Source: Candidatus Kerfeldbacteria bacterium (GTDB lineage: Bacteria > Patescibacteriota > Patescibacteriia > UBA9570). Taken from it: a DNA stretch of 18,394 nucleotides. Of this stretch, positions 7,090-15,282 are shown one piece after another. How positions within the stretch are numbered: position 1 is the first letter of the stretch; each line of letters starts with the position of its first letter. A program made the position numbers and the translations under genes. The stretch covers positions 18,068 through 36,461 of the forward strand of contig DOSP01000068.1 in assembly GCA_003512175.1 (NCBI GenBank). Direction: 5' to 3'. The notes under the pieces are model-generated. The model did no database searches, was not told the DNA's origin, and saw nothing but the letters and a program-made list of their open reading frames with translations.

Positions 7090-8296
7090 CGCCGAGATTC
7101 TCCTTGGCACAGAATTTCTCACTAGACTATTACTTTTTTTTGTCGTCATTCAACTAGCGAATGGGTTAGGTGATGAACGGTATGGCGAACTGGCCTACGT
7201 ATTCGCTATTGCCAATTTATGTGTTGTTTTGGCTGACTTTGGATTGCATACCTACACCACTCGTTTGTTGGCTCAATCAGAAGCGAATTGGTTCAAGCAA
7301 CGTCGCTCTATTGTTCTTCTTAAAATTATTGGATCGATTTTGGCTTGGGTACTCACACTCTTTATCGTATCCCTCACCAATCATCTCTCGCTTGTAGTTA
7401 TTGTAGCAGGTGCGTTAGCTATTGTGGCTACCAATGGACGAATGTTTAGTGAAGCTATTGCGCGTGGCCAACAAGCCATGCACCTGGAAGGCTATAGTAA
7501 AATTATCCATGCGGTTATTCAAGGTACGGCCTTACTTACAGCGATTTACCTGACTAACTCATTGCTCACCATTGCAATGGTCTATGCCATCACGTCGATG
7601 ATGGGCTGGTTGGTGAGTGTCTGGCTCGTCCGACGACCATTCATGAATACATTCACTGGTGAGCACACCGCCTTGACCAAGCTTCTACCACTAGTAACGC
7701 CATTTGCCCTGAGCATCGCCATCAATGCTCAGTTTAATTATTTCGATTCAGCGGTGCTTGGTTGGTTTTACCCCAAGGCAGTAGTAGCCTGGTACACAGC
7801 TGCCTATAAACCAATCTTCTTTCTCACCGCCTTAGCCGGTTTGATTATTACGGCATTCTTCCCTCAAATTGTTACCCTCTGGCAAAATCATAATGTTGTT
7901 GAAGTTCGTAAAACTATTCAACGACTGCTCATGATCACAACTTCTTTAGGTTTGGTGATTGCGTTGGCTGGATCTTGGTTAGCCAAACCGTTGATTGATT
8001 TGCTCTATATTCCAGAGTATAGCCCAGCTACCCTACCGTTTATTATTTTGTTGTGGAGCACAGTGTGTATTTTTATCTGGGCACCACTCGGCAACAGTCT
8101 ACAGGCCTGCGGTTTTGAAAAAGCCTACACCAAGAATTTTATCATTGCCGCTATCATAAATGTACCACTGACTGTCTTGTTGATATGGCAATACAGCTTG
8201 ATCGGCGCAGCCATTGCCACTGCCATCACGAATCTCAGTTTAGTCGTATTAATGGCCAAGGATGCCCGGCGCTTTTTATGGAAAAAAACCGCGTAG
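7070..8296 (+). CDS. Oligosaccharide flippase, Wzx-like (MOP superfamily)
   Basis: A 408-residue integral membrane protein with about twelve hydrophobic segments. The N-terminal NAEILLGTEFLTRLLLF and DERYGELAYVFAIANL (roughly 7-50) match the start of Wzx/RfbX transporters, where a GxxxY-type motif follows the first helix. The C-terminal half is the usual polysaccharide-biosynthesis repeat ending in a basic RRFLWKK tail. These proteins move undecaprenyl-linked oligosaccharides across the cytoplasmic membrane. It overlaps the GT4 gene by 20 nt and the next GT2 gene by 19 nt. It is about 100 residues shorter than, and clearly distinct from, the second flippase at 16843-18363, so the two probably export different lipid-linked intermediates or act on different lipid carriers (inference). 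Confidence 0.88.
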   Translation: MSLVRRNAEILLGTEFLTRLLLFFVVIQLANGLGDERYGELAYVFAIANLCVVLADFGLHTYTTRLLAQSEANWFKQRRSIVLLKIIGSILAWVLTLFIVSLTNHLSLVVIVAGALAIVATNGRMFSEAIARGQQAMHLEGYSKIIHAVIQGTALLTAIYLTNSLLTIAMVYAITSMMGWLVSVWLVRRPFMNTFTGEHTALTKLLPLVTPFALSIAINAQFNYFDSAVLGWFYPKAVVAWYTAAYKPIFFLTALAGLIITAFFPQIVTLWQNHNVVEVRKTIQRLLMITTSLGLVIALAGSWLAKPLIDLLYIPEYSPATLPFIILLWSTVCIFIWAPLGNSLQACGFEKAYTKNFIIAAIINVPLTVLLIWQYSLIGAAIATAITNLSLVVLMAKDARRFLWKKTA

Positions 8297-9039
8297 CGAT
8301 TAGCTTACTGAACTGGAACGGTGTAGAACTCACTACCCAGTGTGTCCAAGGATTACTGCAGCACCAGGTTCCGGCAGATCTATATATTCTAGATAACGGT
8401 TCAGAACAGAATGAAGCCGCCACACTAACCCAACGCTTCCCGAGTGTGGTCAGTGAACGATCAGAAAAAAATTTAGGTTTCACGGGTGGCAATAATTATT
8501 GGATTAACCGTCTGCAGGATCAGTACGATTACATCGTGTTATTGAACCAAGATACTATCGTCACTGGGGACTTCATCACAGCGATGGTGACCGTAATGGA
8601 TACAGACCGTGCGGTGGCGGCCTGTGGACCAACCGGTGGAAAAATTTCGTTGTGGACCGGAAAAGTGTACAGTGATGAGGGTGACGATGTGATTATTGGC
8701 TACTGCTGTCTGATGCGAACCAGTGTATTAAAACAGATTGGTCCTCTAACGGAACGCTATTTTGCCTACTACGAAGAAGCAGATTGGTGTTGGCGGGCAC
8801 GGCTGGCTGGCTATCGTTGCCAAGTGGTGCCAACCACCACTTTGCGGCATATCAAAAGTGCAGCGTATCGAACCTACTACAATGCTCGCAACATGGTGTG
8901 GTTCATGAAACAATTTGCCTCACCACTTCAACTGGCTTACTTTTTTTGTTATTATTTTACTATCTTCTGGATTGAACGGTTACGCAAGAGGTCACGCCTG
9001 ACCGATTTATGGAAAGCGGCTAAAGATGGTTGGTTATGA
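8278..9039 (+). CDS. GT2-family glycosyltransferase, rhamnosyltransferase-like
   Basis: A 253-residue GT-A enzyme with the WbbL/RfbF-type motif set: ISLLNWNG (8-15), ILDNGS (37-42), NLGFTGGNN (65-73), LLNQDT (88-93) in the place of the DxD, and YYEEADWCWR (164-173), the acidic/Trp motif that holds the catalytic base. A weak hydrophobic patch at about 217-231 may associate with the membrane. The start at 8278 is chosen because it opens directly on the first beta strand; an earlier in-frame Met would add about 31 Cys/His/Ser-rich residues read out of the flippase gene. It overlaps the flippase by 19 nt and the next gene by an ATGA junction. With a complete dTDP-rhamnose pathway beside it, rhamnose is a plausible donor sugar, but that is contextual. 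Confidence 0.87.
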   Translation: MEKNRVAISLLNWNGVELTTQCVQGLLQHQVPADLYILDNGSEQNEAATLTQRFPSVVSERSEKNLGFTGGNNYWINRLQDQYDYIVLLNQDTIVTGDFITAMVTVMDTDRAVAACGPTGGKISLWTGKVYSDEGDDVIIGYCCLMRTSVLKQIGPLTERYFAYYEEADWCWRARLAGYRCQVVPTTTLRHIKSAAYRTYYNARNMVWFMKQFASPLQLAYFFCYYFTIFWIERLRKRSRLTDLWKAAKDGWL

Positions 9040-9935
9040 AGTATTCCATTATTATACCAGTGTACAACGACCGCCACATTACCCTGTGTCTAAACAGTTT
9101 GGCACAACTGCACGGTGGTTTAGACTATGAAGTGATCGTGGTGGAAAATGGCCTCACTGACTGGATTCAACCATTGGTTGTCGACCTCGGTTTTCGCTAT
9201 GTTCAAGAACCAATTACCGGTTCGTATCAAGCCCGCAATAAAGGGATCGCGGTGGCGAGCGGAGATGTATTAGTTTTTACCGATTCCGATTGTGAAGTCA
9301 CTCCCAATTGGCTGCAACGCATTGATCAAACCTTGGCGGATGACCGGATTGCTGGGGTGATGGGTTTTTCAGCGGGAGCACCGAGTACGCGTGTAGCGGC
9401 TTTGGAACAGTTAATGTACGAAGCCAATATTGCCAACTTTACTACTGAACACGACCTTAAACGAGTTGACACCAGAAATTTGGCTATTCGCCGTTCGGTG
9501 ATTCAACGAATAGGTTCATTTCATGCGGCCTTCCAGTATGGTGGCGATATGGAATTTGGAGCTAGGGCGCATGCGGCTGGTTTTCGCGTTGTCTATGATG
9601 ACCAACTTATTGTAGTGCACCATAATGTCAAACATTTGAATCCGCTGTTACTGAAGCGAGTGAGACAAAATTATGGCAATATGACCATTGTCCAACTGCA
9701 CGACCGTGAGTTTATATCCACCTACTTTCCTCACCTGTTACGTTACCAAGCATCACTGAGTAGTCGTTGGTTGTATGTTTGGTATAAAGGTATAGTCGGA
9801 ATTGGTTGCCATGTCTCTGATGTGATCATCAAACTATTACCAATCCGTCTTGGTTATTTCTATTTCAAAATGATGAATGTACTAGCCATGCGTTTAGGAC
9901 AATTAAGTTTTGTGCTTGGTAAAACGGTATGGTAA
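9036..9935 (+). CDS. GT2-family glycosyltransferase
   Basis: A 299-residue GT-A enzyme of a different subgroup from its two GT2 neighbours. It has SIIIPVYN (4-11), VVENGL (35-40), GSYQARNKG (62-70), a true DSD at 83-85 within FTDSDCEV, TRNLAIRR (147-153), and GGDMEF at 169-174, which corresponds to the ED catalytic motif. The C-terminus (about 255-299) has a basic and hydrophobic stretch that could sit on the membrane. The ATG at 9036 forms an ATGA overlap with the previous stop and is preferred to an in-frame TTG two codons earlier. It overlaps the following gene by 7 nt. Donor and linkage are unknown; the RNKG motif recalls GT2 enzymes that extend exopolysaccharides or glycolipids. Confidence 0.85.
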   Translation: MKYSIIIPVYNDRHITLCLNSLAQLHGGLDYEVIVVENGLTDWIQPLVVDLGFRYVQEPITGSYQARNKGIAVASGDVLVFTDSDCEVTPNWLQRIDQTLADDRIAGVMGFSAGAPSTRVAALEQLMYEANIANFTTEHDLKRVDTRNLAIRRSVIQRIGSFHAAFQYGGDMEFGARAHAAGFRVVYDDQLIVVHHNVKHLNPLLLKRVRQNYGNMTIVQLHDREFISTYFPHLLRYQASLSSRWLYVWYKGIVGIGCHVSDVIIKLLPIRLGYFYFKMMNVLAMRLGQLSFVLGKTVW

Positions 9936-10705
9936 GCGTGATTGTCTTGTCCTGGAATGCTCGCTCAGAAGTGATGGCTTGCGTGCAGTCATTGCTTGCC
10001 GCCTGTCGCAATATTGAGCATGAGCTTATTGTCATTGATAACGGTTCTGGTGATGATAGTGTATCGTATCTCAGAATGGTTTCTGATATACGCCTGATCG
10101 AGAATCCAACAAATCTCGGATATGCCGACGGAAATAATCAGGGGTACACCTTGGCTAAAGGGGAATATATTTTACTATTGAACCAAGACACGATCGTCAA
10201 TCAAGCTGCGATGACAGCCATGATCAATTGGTTAGATCAGCACGCTGACTACGGTGCCGCCACAGTAAAACTACTCAATCCTGACGGATCAACTCAATAT
10301 TATATGCATCGGCGTTTTCCAAAATTACCTGTGTTGCCGTTAGCGCTGCTCCACAAACGCATCAAAGGTTTTCAACCACACAGTGTGAAGCAGTATCTCT
10401 ACTTAGATAAGGATTTCTCTTCCGATTTTGACATTGATCAGGCAGCGGGCTCCTGCATCCTGGTGCGGCGCCAAGCTATTACAGAACTTGGTGAGCTGTT
10501 TAATGCTCAGCACTTTCCGCTGTATTACAATGATGTGGATCTGTGTCGACGCCTATGGCAGCATGGTTGGAAAATTCGCTGTCTCTGTTCCGTCTCAATA
10601 ACCCACCTGAAGGGCACGAGTGTGCGCAAGGTACCGCGCTGGCGTAATACGAAAATTTATCTGCACGCCGTCTGGAACTATTTCAGATCCTCCGGTGTAA
10701 AGTGA
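9929..10705 (+). CDS. GT2-family glycosyltransferase, WbbL-like rhamnosyltransferase candidate
   Basis: A 258-residue GT-A enzyme with VIVLSWN (4-10), VIDNGSGDDS (35-44), NLGYADGNNQG (62-72), LLNQDT (83-88), an AAGSCILVRR acceptor strand (172-181) and YYNDVDLCRR (199-208) as the acidic catalytic motif, followed by ITHLKGTS (224-231). This motif order is that of the WbbL/WcaA rhamnosyltransferase group. It shares the octamer LLNQDTIV with the gene at 8278-9039, so the two are probably related in donor use. Last gene of the plus-strand operon; it overlaps the previous gene by 7 nt. Its final 28 nt overlap the end of the convergent GT-C gene, and no terminator hairpin is visible at that junction. 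Confidence 0.87.
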   Translation: MVSVIVLSWNARSEVMACVQSLLAACRNIEHELIVIDNGSGDDSVSYLRMVSDIRLIENPTNLGYADGNNQGYTLAKGEYILLLNQDTIVNQAAMTAMINWLDQHADYGAATVKLLNPDGSTQYYMHRRFPKLPVLPLALLHKRIKGFQPHSVKQYLYLDKDFSSDFDIDQAAGSCILVRRQAITELGELFNAQHFPLYYNDVDLCRRLWQHGWKIRCLCSVSITHLKGTSVRKVPRWRNTKIYLHAVWNYFRSSGVK

Positions 10706-12126
10706 AATACTAGTACTCCAGTCTCGGCCACCTCATTGATCTGGTCGAAGCGGTTGGCAACGTAGGTTTTAATATTATCCCGCAGATGCCGCTGATGCGT
10801 GGCATTATAGATTACCCAACCGCCGTTGGTACCACGCTTAGTCAAGGCTTTAAATTCTGGAAGCGTCAGACTTTTGTAGCCGCCTAATTTATACACGGGG
10901 ATACTCGAATCTGGCCAATAGTAAAAGCGCGGACCTTGCATAAGGACAACTTCGCCTGGTTGAATGCGTTCGGCCACGTAGGCATAGGCAGTACGCATAT
11001 CGGGATAATCCGTTTCATACGAAAACGATACCACTGGCCCAGTGAGTATTGCCAAGGGAATAATTAAGCTATATCGCAACCAAATGGGTCGCGGCAATAA
11101 CTCAAACAAAAAGCGCAGGGTAGTGACCATACCTACAACCATCATCAGACTAATCATTGGTATAACCACGCTCACATAGCGTTGTGCATCCCAACGGTGG
11201 CTAAAGAAGGTAAAATAGACTAACACTACCACACCAGTAATAGCACTGACACCAATAAAACTACGCACCTGTCGCACCGCCATACCCAACCCGATCACCG
11301 CAAAACCGGCAGCAATGGCTGGCACTTGCCAGGAGCTAAATAAATCAAGCATGTACGACCAGTGCGGTAGGGTGCGAATAATGGCCGCATCAAGCGGCAA
11401 GACATTGATACCCAGGACGGTGAGGATAAGCGCTATCGTTCCGAGTGCTGCTCCAATAATCCAGGCAAGCGTCCAGGGCCGATCAACTGGCTGTCGATTC
11501 ACTAAAAATAGGGCCATGCGTACAGTCACATACACAGCTAGCGCTGCTAATAACGCTAACGTTAATTCTTTAAAAATCAGTACGGCTACACCAGCGGTGC
11601 TGGCCGCCGCCACGCCATACAGCAGACGTTTTTTCCAACCCTGACTTTCGATCAGTTGATAGATGGTAAACACCAGTACGATACTCAATACCATCAACAT
11701 ACTGTACATTCGCACGTAACGGGATAACCCAATACTGAGCTGATCAAACGCTAGCACTAATCCCGTACCATAAGCAATCAATTCGTGTTTAGATATTCGT
11801 AATACAATCAGGCTGGTGATGGGAATCAAGAGTATCCCCCACAGTGCCGCAGGTAAACGGGCGGCGAATTCGTTTTCGCCAAACACGACGATACTCCCGG
11901 CCACCTGATACATAAACAATTTGGCACGTTCGTACGGCTTATCACCGGCTTCCGCATAATAATCCCAGCGCACCCAGTCGCCAGTTTTTAACCAACCAAC
12001 AGCCGCTTCGAACTGATAATATTCGTCGTTATATAAATTCACCTCACCTAAATTCGGTAAACGCAACACGCCGGCCAAGACCGTAATGGCTAGAATCAGA
12101 CCAAGCTTGCGGACTAGACTTTTCAT
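10678..12126 (-). CDS. GT-C membrane glycosyltransferase, PMT_2/GT39-like
   Basis: A 482-residue polytopic enzyme that, by family, transfers sugar from a polyprenyl-phosphate donor to an extracytoplasmic acceptor. A first membrane helix (about 5-22) is followed by a loop with LYNDEYYQFEAA (31-42), where Asp34-Glu35 occupy the position of the catalytic acidic pair of ArnT/PMT proteins. FGENEFAARLPAALWG (82-97) and SRYVRMY (135-141) are typical of the PMT_2 group. About ten further hydrophobic segments follow, then a soluble tail from about 385 on the outer face. It is the only gene of its transcription unit, divergent from the phosphohydrolase operon. The donor may be made by the polyprenyl-phosphate glycosyltransferase at 5148-6074 (inference). 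Protein, lipid A-like or glycan acceptors are all possible. Confidence 0.86.
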   Translation of the reverse strand: MKSLVRKLGLILAITVLAGVLRLPNLGEVNLYNDEYYQFEAAVGWLKTGDWVRWDYYAEAGDKPYERAKLFMYQVAGSIVVFGENEFAARLPAALWGILLIPITSLIVLRISKHELIAYGTGLVLAFDQLSIGLSRYVRMYSMLMVLSIVLVFTIYQLIESQGWKKRLLYGVAAASTAGVAVLIFKELTLALLAALAVYVTVRMALFLVNRQPVDRPWTLAWIIGAALGTIALILTVLGINVLPLDAAIIRTLPHWSYMLDLFSSWQVPAIAAGFAVIGLGMAVRQVRSFIGVSAITGVVVLVYFTFFSHRWDAQRYVSVVIPMISLMMVVGMVTTLRFLFELLPRPIWLRYSLIIPLAILTGPVVSFSYETDYPDMRTAYAYVAERIQPGEVVLMQGPRFYYWPDSSIPVYKLGGYKSLTLPEFKALTKRGTNGGWVIYNATHQRHLRDNIKTYVANRFDQINEVAETGVLVFHFTPEDLK

Positions 12127-12143
12127 CAGCTTTTAAGTATAAT
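12115..12143 (+). promoter_or_regulatory. Sigma70-type promoter of the phosphohydrolase-flippase operon
   Basis: TAGACT (12115-12120) and a perfect TATAAT (12138-12143) with a 17-nt spacer. Fourteen nt lie between the -10 box and the ATG at 12158, so the leader is about 8 nt and lacks a Shine-Dalgarno sequence. The -35 box lies inside the first codons of the divergent GT-C gene, and the -10 box overlaps that of the opposite promoter. Confidence 0.7.
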
Positions 12144-12164
12144 CGAGCGGTTCAACTATGGCAA
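12136..12164 (-). promoter_or_regulatory. Sigma70-type promoter of the GT-C glycosyltransferase gene
   Basis: On the minus strand, TTGCCA (12164-12159) and TATACT (12141-12136) with a 17-nt spacer. Nine nt separate the -10 box from the ATG at 12126, so the transcript should begin about 3 nt before the start codon. The -35 box includes part of the start codon of the divergent phosphohydrolase gene. The two -10 boxes share the eight bases AGTATAAT. Confidence 0.72.
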
Positions 12165-13717
12165 GACGAATCGCGGTAATCGGTTTAGATGGCGCCACCT
12201 TCGACCTGTTAGATCAACTGATGGAGCAAGGGATCATGCCAAATCTGCAGCACTTGTGTCGTGAAGGCACCAGGGCGTGTTTGCGTTCCACGATACCACC
12301 CTACACTGCACCAGCCTGGACCACCTTTGCCACCGGTGTGAACCCAGGTAAGCACGGTTGCTATGATTTTTTACTGCCGACCAACGACCTCGAACGGTTC
12401 GATTTATGCAACAGCACCCATATTCAAGTGCCAACTCTGTATGAACTGTTGCACCAAGCCGGCAAGCGATCAATTTTAGTCAACTTACCAAATTCATACC
12501 CACCAAAATTAGAGTCGCCAACCATCACCGATATGCTTACGGTGGGCGATAATTGTGTCTTTCCTGAATCACTGAAACAGCGCTACCCTAGTTTACAGCA
12601 CTATCGCCTAGCTCCCAATGAAGAGCTACAGGTGAAAGGCAAGCTGAGTGAGTACGTGGATGATATCGTGGCTGTTGAACAAGGGCATATGGTTGGTGTA
12701 AAAGACCTCTGGCGACAGGAACCGTGGGATTTGTTCTACTACCTATTCTCATCGACTGATTGGATATCCCATGCCATGTTCGACAAATTAATGGACGGTT
12801 CATTCCCGAAAGCCTACGATCTGTTTCGCTACATTGATGAGCAGCTCGGTTGGTTTATGAATCACCTGCCCACCGACACGCATCTGTATGTCTTATCCGA
12901 TCATGGATTTAAGGTATACCACCACACGTTCTATTTTAATAAATGGCTCGAACAACAGGGGTATCTCACCACCAAGTCGGCACCGGCGCAACGGTTTCAC
13001 CAAAACATCAGTAAGCAAGATGACCAAAAAAGCCAGTTGCAAAATAAAAAACGCTTCTCGGTGAGCATCAGCGGTCGAATGATGCAGCTATTGTCGGCAG
13101 TGAAGCCGATCGAACGTCTGGCGCGGTGGTTTTACCATACAATTGCTAAACCATTTCTGCCGATTAAATTTAACCTGGACGTGACGATTGATTTTGAAAA
13201 AACGACCGTGTGTTTTCCAAAAGGGCGCACCATGACGGCGATCTATATCAACGACGGTCGGAAATATAAGCAAGGCAAACCGATGACTGATGCGCAATAT
13301 TTGCAGCTGCGCACCGAGGTCAAAACCAAATTGGAAAATCTGTGCGGTCCGGATGGCCAGAGAGTGACGCCACGCGTCTACACCAAAGAGGAAATCTATG
13401 GCACAGTTATACCAGAACGCTGTCCGGATTTATTTTATGAATTTGGTGAGTATTGGTTTGTTGGTCAGTTTCATTCCAGTGAATTGTTTATTGATGAAGT
13501 ATCGAGTAAACATGGACCAGTCGGGATGTTGGCTATTTGGGGCAACAACGTGAAGGCACAACAGCTATCGGAACAGCAGATTGCCAGCATCATGCCCACT
13601 ATCCTCCATGACTTTGATCAATCGCTCCCCGCAGATTTAGATGGTGTGGTGCTGCCGATTTTCAAGACCGCTCGACCAGTCCGCCACACTGATCTGCTTG
13701 ATTCAATTCGTCTCTGA
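12158..13717 (+). CDS. Alkaline-phosphatase-superfamily phosphohydrolase, COG3379-like, paralogue 1
   Basis: A 519-residue two-metal phosphodiesterase/phosphatase fold (Phosphodiest, PF01663 type). Predicted ligands by comparison with nucleotide pyrophosphatases: Asp11 in GLDG, nucleophile Thr50 before APAWTTFATG, Asp201 and His205 in TDWISH, Asp248-His249 in LSDHG, and His452 in SKHG. PGKHG at 63-67 matches the PxxHG that follows the nucleophile. No signal peptide or membrane helix is seen, so it should be cytoplasmic. Residues about 280-345 form a family insert with a basic, aromatic helix (IERLARWFYH, 318-327) that could touch the membrane. It heads a run of three paralogues plus a flippase, 2 nt before the next gene. 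The substrate is unknown; a phosphorylated or lipid-linked glycan precursor is the contextual guess. Phosphomutase activity is another option in this superfamily. Confidence 0.85.
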   Translation: MARRIAVIGLDGATFDLLDQLMEQGIMPNLQHLCREGTRACLRSTIPPYTAPAWTTFATGVNPGKHGCYDFLLPTNDLERFDLCNSTHIQVPTLYELLHQAGKRSILVNLPNSYPPKLESPTITDMLTVGDNCVFPESLKQRYPSLQHYRLAPNEELQVKGKLSEYVDDIVAVEQGHMVGVKDLWRQEPWDLFYYLFSSTDWISHAMFDKLMDGSFPKAYDLFRYIDEQLGWFMNHLPTDTHLYVLSDHGFKVYHHTFYFNKWLEQQGYLTTKSAPAQRFHQNISKQDDQKSQLQNKKRFSVSISGRMMQLLSAVKPIERLARWFYHTIAKPFLPIKFNLDVTIDFEKTTVCFPKGRTMTAIYINDGRKYKQGKPMTDAQYLQLRTEVKTKLENLCGPDGQRVTPRVYTKEEIYGTVIPERCPDLFYEFGEYWFVGQFHSSELFIDEVSSKHGPVGMLAIWGNNVKAQQLSEQQIASIMPTILHDFDQSLPADLDGVVLPIFKTARPVRHTDLLDSIRL

Positions 13718-13719
13718 CT

Positions 13720-15282
13720 ATGGACTCACGCACCCTGATTATTGGTTTAGACGGTACTACCTTCCGAATTTTGGATCCACTATTGCAACAGGGTAAATTG
13801 CCGCATCTGAAAAAGTTCATTGAGCGTGGTGTGCGCGGAACGTTATTGTCTACCAAACCACCGGTGACCGTACCCGCCTGGACGACCTTTGCTACGGGTG
13901 TGCATCCGGGCAAACACGGCTGTTATGATTTTTTTCTCCCCGGTAAAACCATTCGTGATTTTCGACCAGCGACTAGTGCTGAAATCAAAGTACCGACCTT
14001 TTATGAATTACTACATCAGGCCGGCAAAAAAACCATTTTAGTAAACTTGCCGAATTCGTATCCTCCGCGTCTCGCCGACCAAACCATCATTACCGATTTC
14101 ATGACCTATGGCGAAGACTATATTTTCCCCAAATCACTGCTGACCAAATATCCAAGCCTACAAAACTATAAATTAAGTCCCGATGAATCACTGAAACTGA
14201 CGAAACCATTGCCGGAATATATCCAGCATATTGTAGATATTGAACGTGATCGTGTCACGGCCGTGAAGGAACTGATTCTGGGGGAACAGTGGGATCTATT
14301 TTTCTTTCTGTTTTCCTCCACCGACTGGGTATCGCACCTGGCCTTTGCCGATATGGTCCAAGGCAAAGAACCTACCGCCATGAAAGTGTTTGATCTGGTT
14401 GATGAATTTTTTGGTTGGGTTGAGCAACAGCTGCCGCCAGATTTAACTATTTACGTTTTGTCTGATCACGGCTTTACGTATTACACGGAACTGTTCTACA
14501 TTAATCGCTGGCTTGAACAGCAAGGCTATCTCACCAGCACTACTGGTGCCGGCAAGTTTGAAGAACAGGCCACCGCCCGCCGACGTAGTTTAGATGCGGC
14601 CCGGTCAAAAAAACGCTGGCGCATTCGTCTGACCAAACGTCAACTCAAAACCTTGTTCTTCCATCCAGCCATCGAGCGCGCGGTTAAGTGGTTGTATAAC
14701 CATGTCATTAAACCATTTATCCCGATTCACTTTGATGTGAACATCGGTATCGATTTAGATAAGACAAGAGTCTGTTTTCCACGTGGCGCCATGCTGCAAA
14801 CGTTATATCTGAACTATGCTGGAAATTTTTCGGAAGGGCTGATTCAGGATAAAGCAGAATATGATCGCATTCGTGGTGATGTCAAAACAAAACTCGAAGC
14901 CCTGTACACGCCGTCTGGTAAACGGGTCACCGAGCATGTCTATACCAAGGAAGAGCTGTACGGCGACCATCCCCCGCTGCCATCGCCAGATTTACACTGT
15001 GCCACCAAAGATGTCTGGATTGTCGGACACCTCCATGCCCAAAACGTCTTCGAACAGCATATTTCCAATAAGCATGATGAGTTAGGTATCTTCCTTGCGG
15101 CCGGGCCTACTATCAAACCTGGTCAGTTAGCTGATGCTTCAATCGCAGATATCATGCCCACCCTGTTATATCAATATGGCTTTGCGATTCCTCACAATCT
15201 CGATGGTAAAGTGTTGCCGATTTTCTCACAGCCGGTGATGCAACGGGTATCCACTGATATTTTAGATGGGATTCAGATATGA
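13720..15282 (+). CDS. Alkaline-phosphatase-superfamily phosphohydrolase, COG3379-like, paralogue 2
   Basis: A 520-residue paralogue very close in layout to the upstream gene; by hand count 33 of the first 60 residues are identical. The predicted active site is complete: Asp11, nucleophile Thr50 before VPAWTTFATG, Asp202 and His206 in TDWVSH, Asp249-His250 in LSDHG, and His452 in NKHD. The insert is strongly basic at about 287-310 (ARRRS to KRQLK) and ends in the shared KWLYNHVIKPFIPI block (323-336). It is cytoplasmic by the absence of a signal sequence. It begins 2 nt after paralogue 1 and ends in an ATGA overlap with paralogue 3, so the three should be made together. Retention of all catalytic residues argues against decay after duplication. 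Confidence 0.85.
   Translation: MDSRTLIIGLDGTTFRILDPLLQQGKLPHLKKFIERGVRGTLLSTKPPVTVPAWTTFATGVHPGKHGCYDFFLPGKTIRDFRPATSAEIKVPTFYELLHQAGKKTILVNLPNSYPPRLADQTIITDFMTYGEDYIFPKSLLTKYPSLQNYKLSPDESLKLTKPLPEYIQHIVDIERDRVTAVKELILGEQWDLFFFLFSSTDWVSHLAFADMVQGKEPTAMKVFDLVDEFFGWVEQQLPPDLTIYVLSDHGFTYYTELFYINRWLEQQGYLTSTTGAGKFEEQATARRRSLDAARSKKRWRIRLTKRQLKTLFFHPAIERAVKWLYNHVIKPFIPIHFDVNIGIDLDKTRVCFPRGAMLQTLYLNYAGNFSEGLIQDKAEYDRIRGDVKTKLEALYTPSGKRVTEHVYTKEELYGDHPPLPSPDLHCATKDVWIVGHLHAQNVFEQHISNKHDELGIFLAAGPTIKPGQLADASIADIMPTLLYQYGFAIPHNLDGKVLPIFSQPVMQRVSTDILDGIQI

Noticed and set aside
10700..10720. Palindrome TACTAGTA near the convergent gene ends as a possible terminator or regulator site.
   Set aside because: Eight bases with no loop, no GC stem and no T tract; expected by chance in a window this size.
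11315..11644. A 109-codon plus-strand open frame inside the GT-C gene.
   Set aside because: It is antisense to predicted membrane helices; the Ala/Thr/Ser-rich translation is what reversed hydrophobic codons give, and no promoter or domain supports it.
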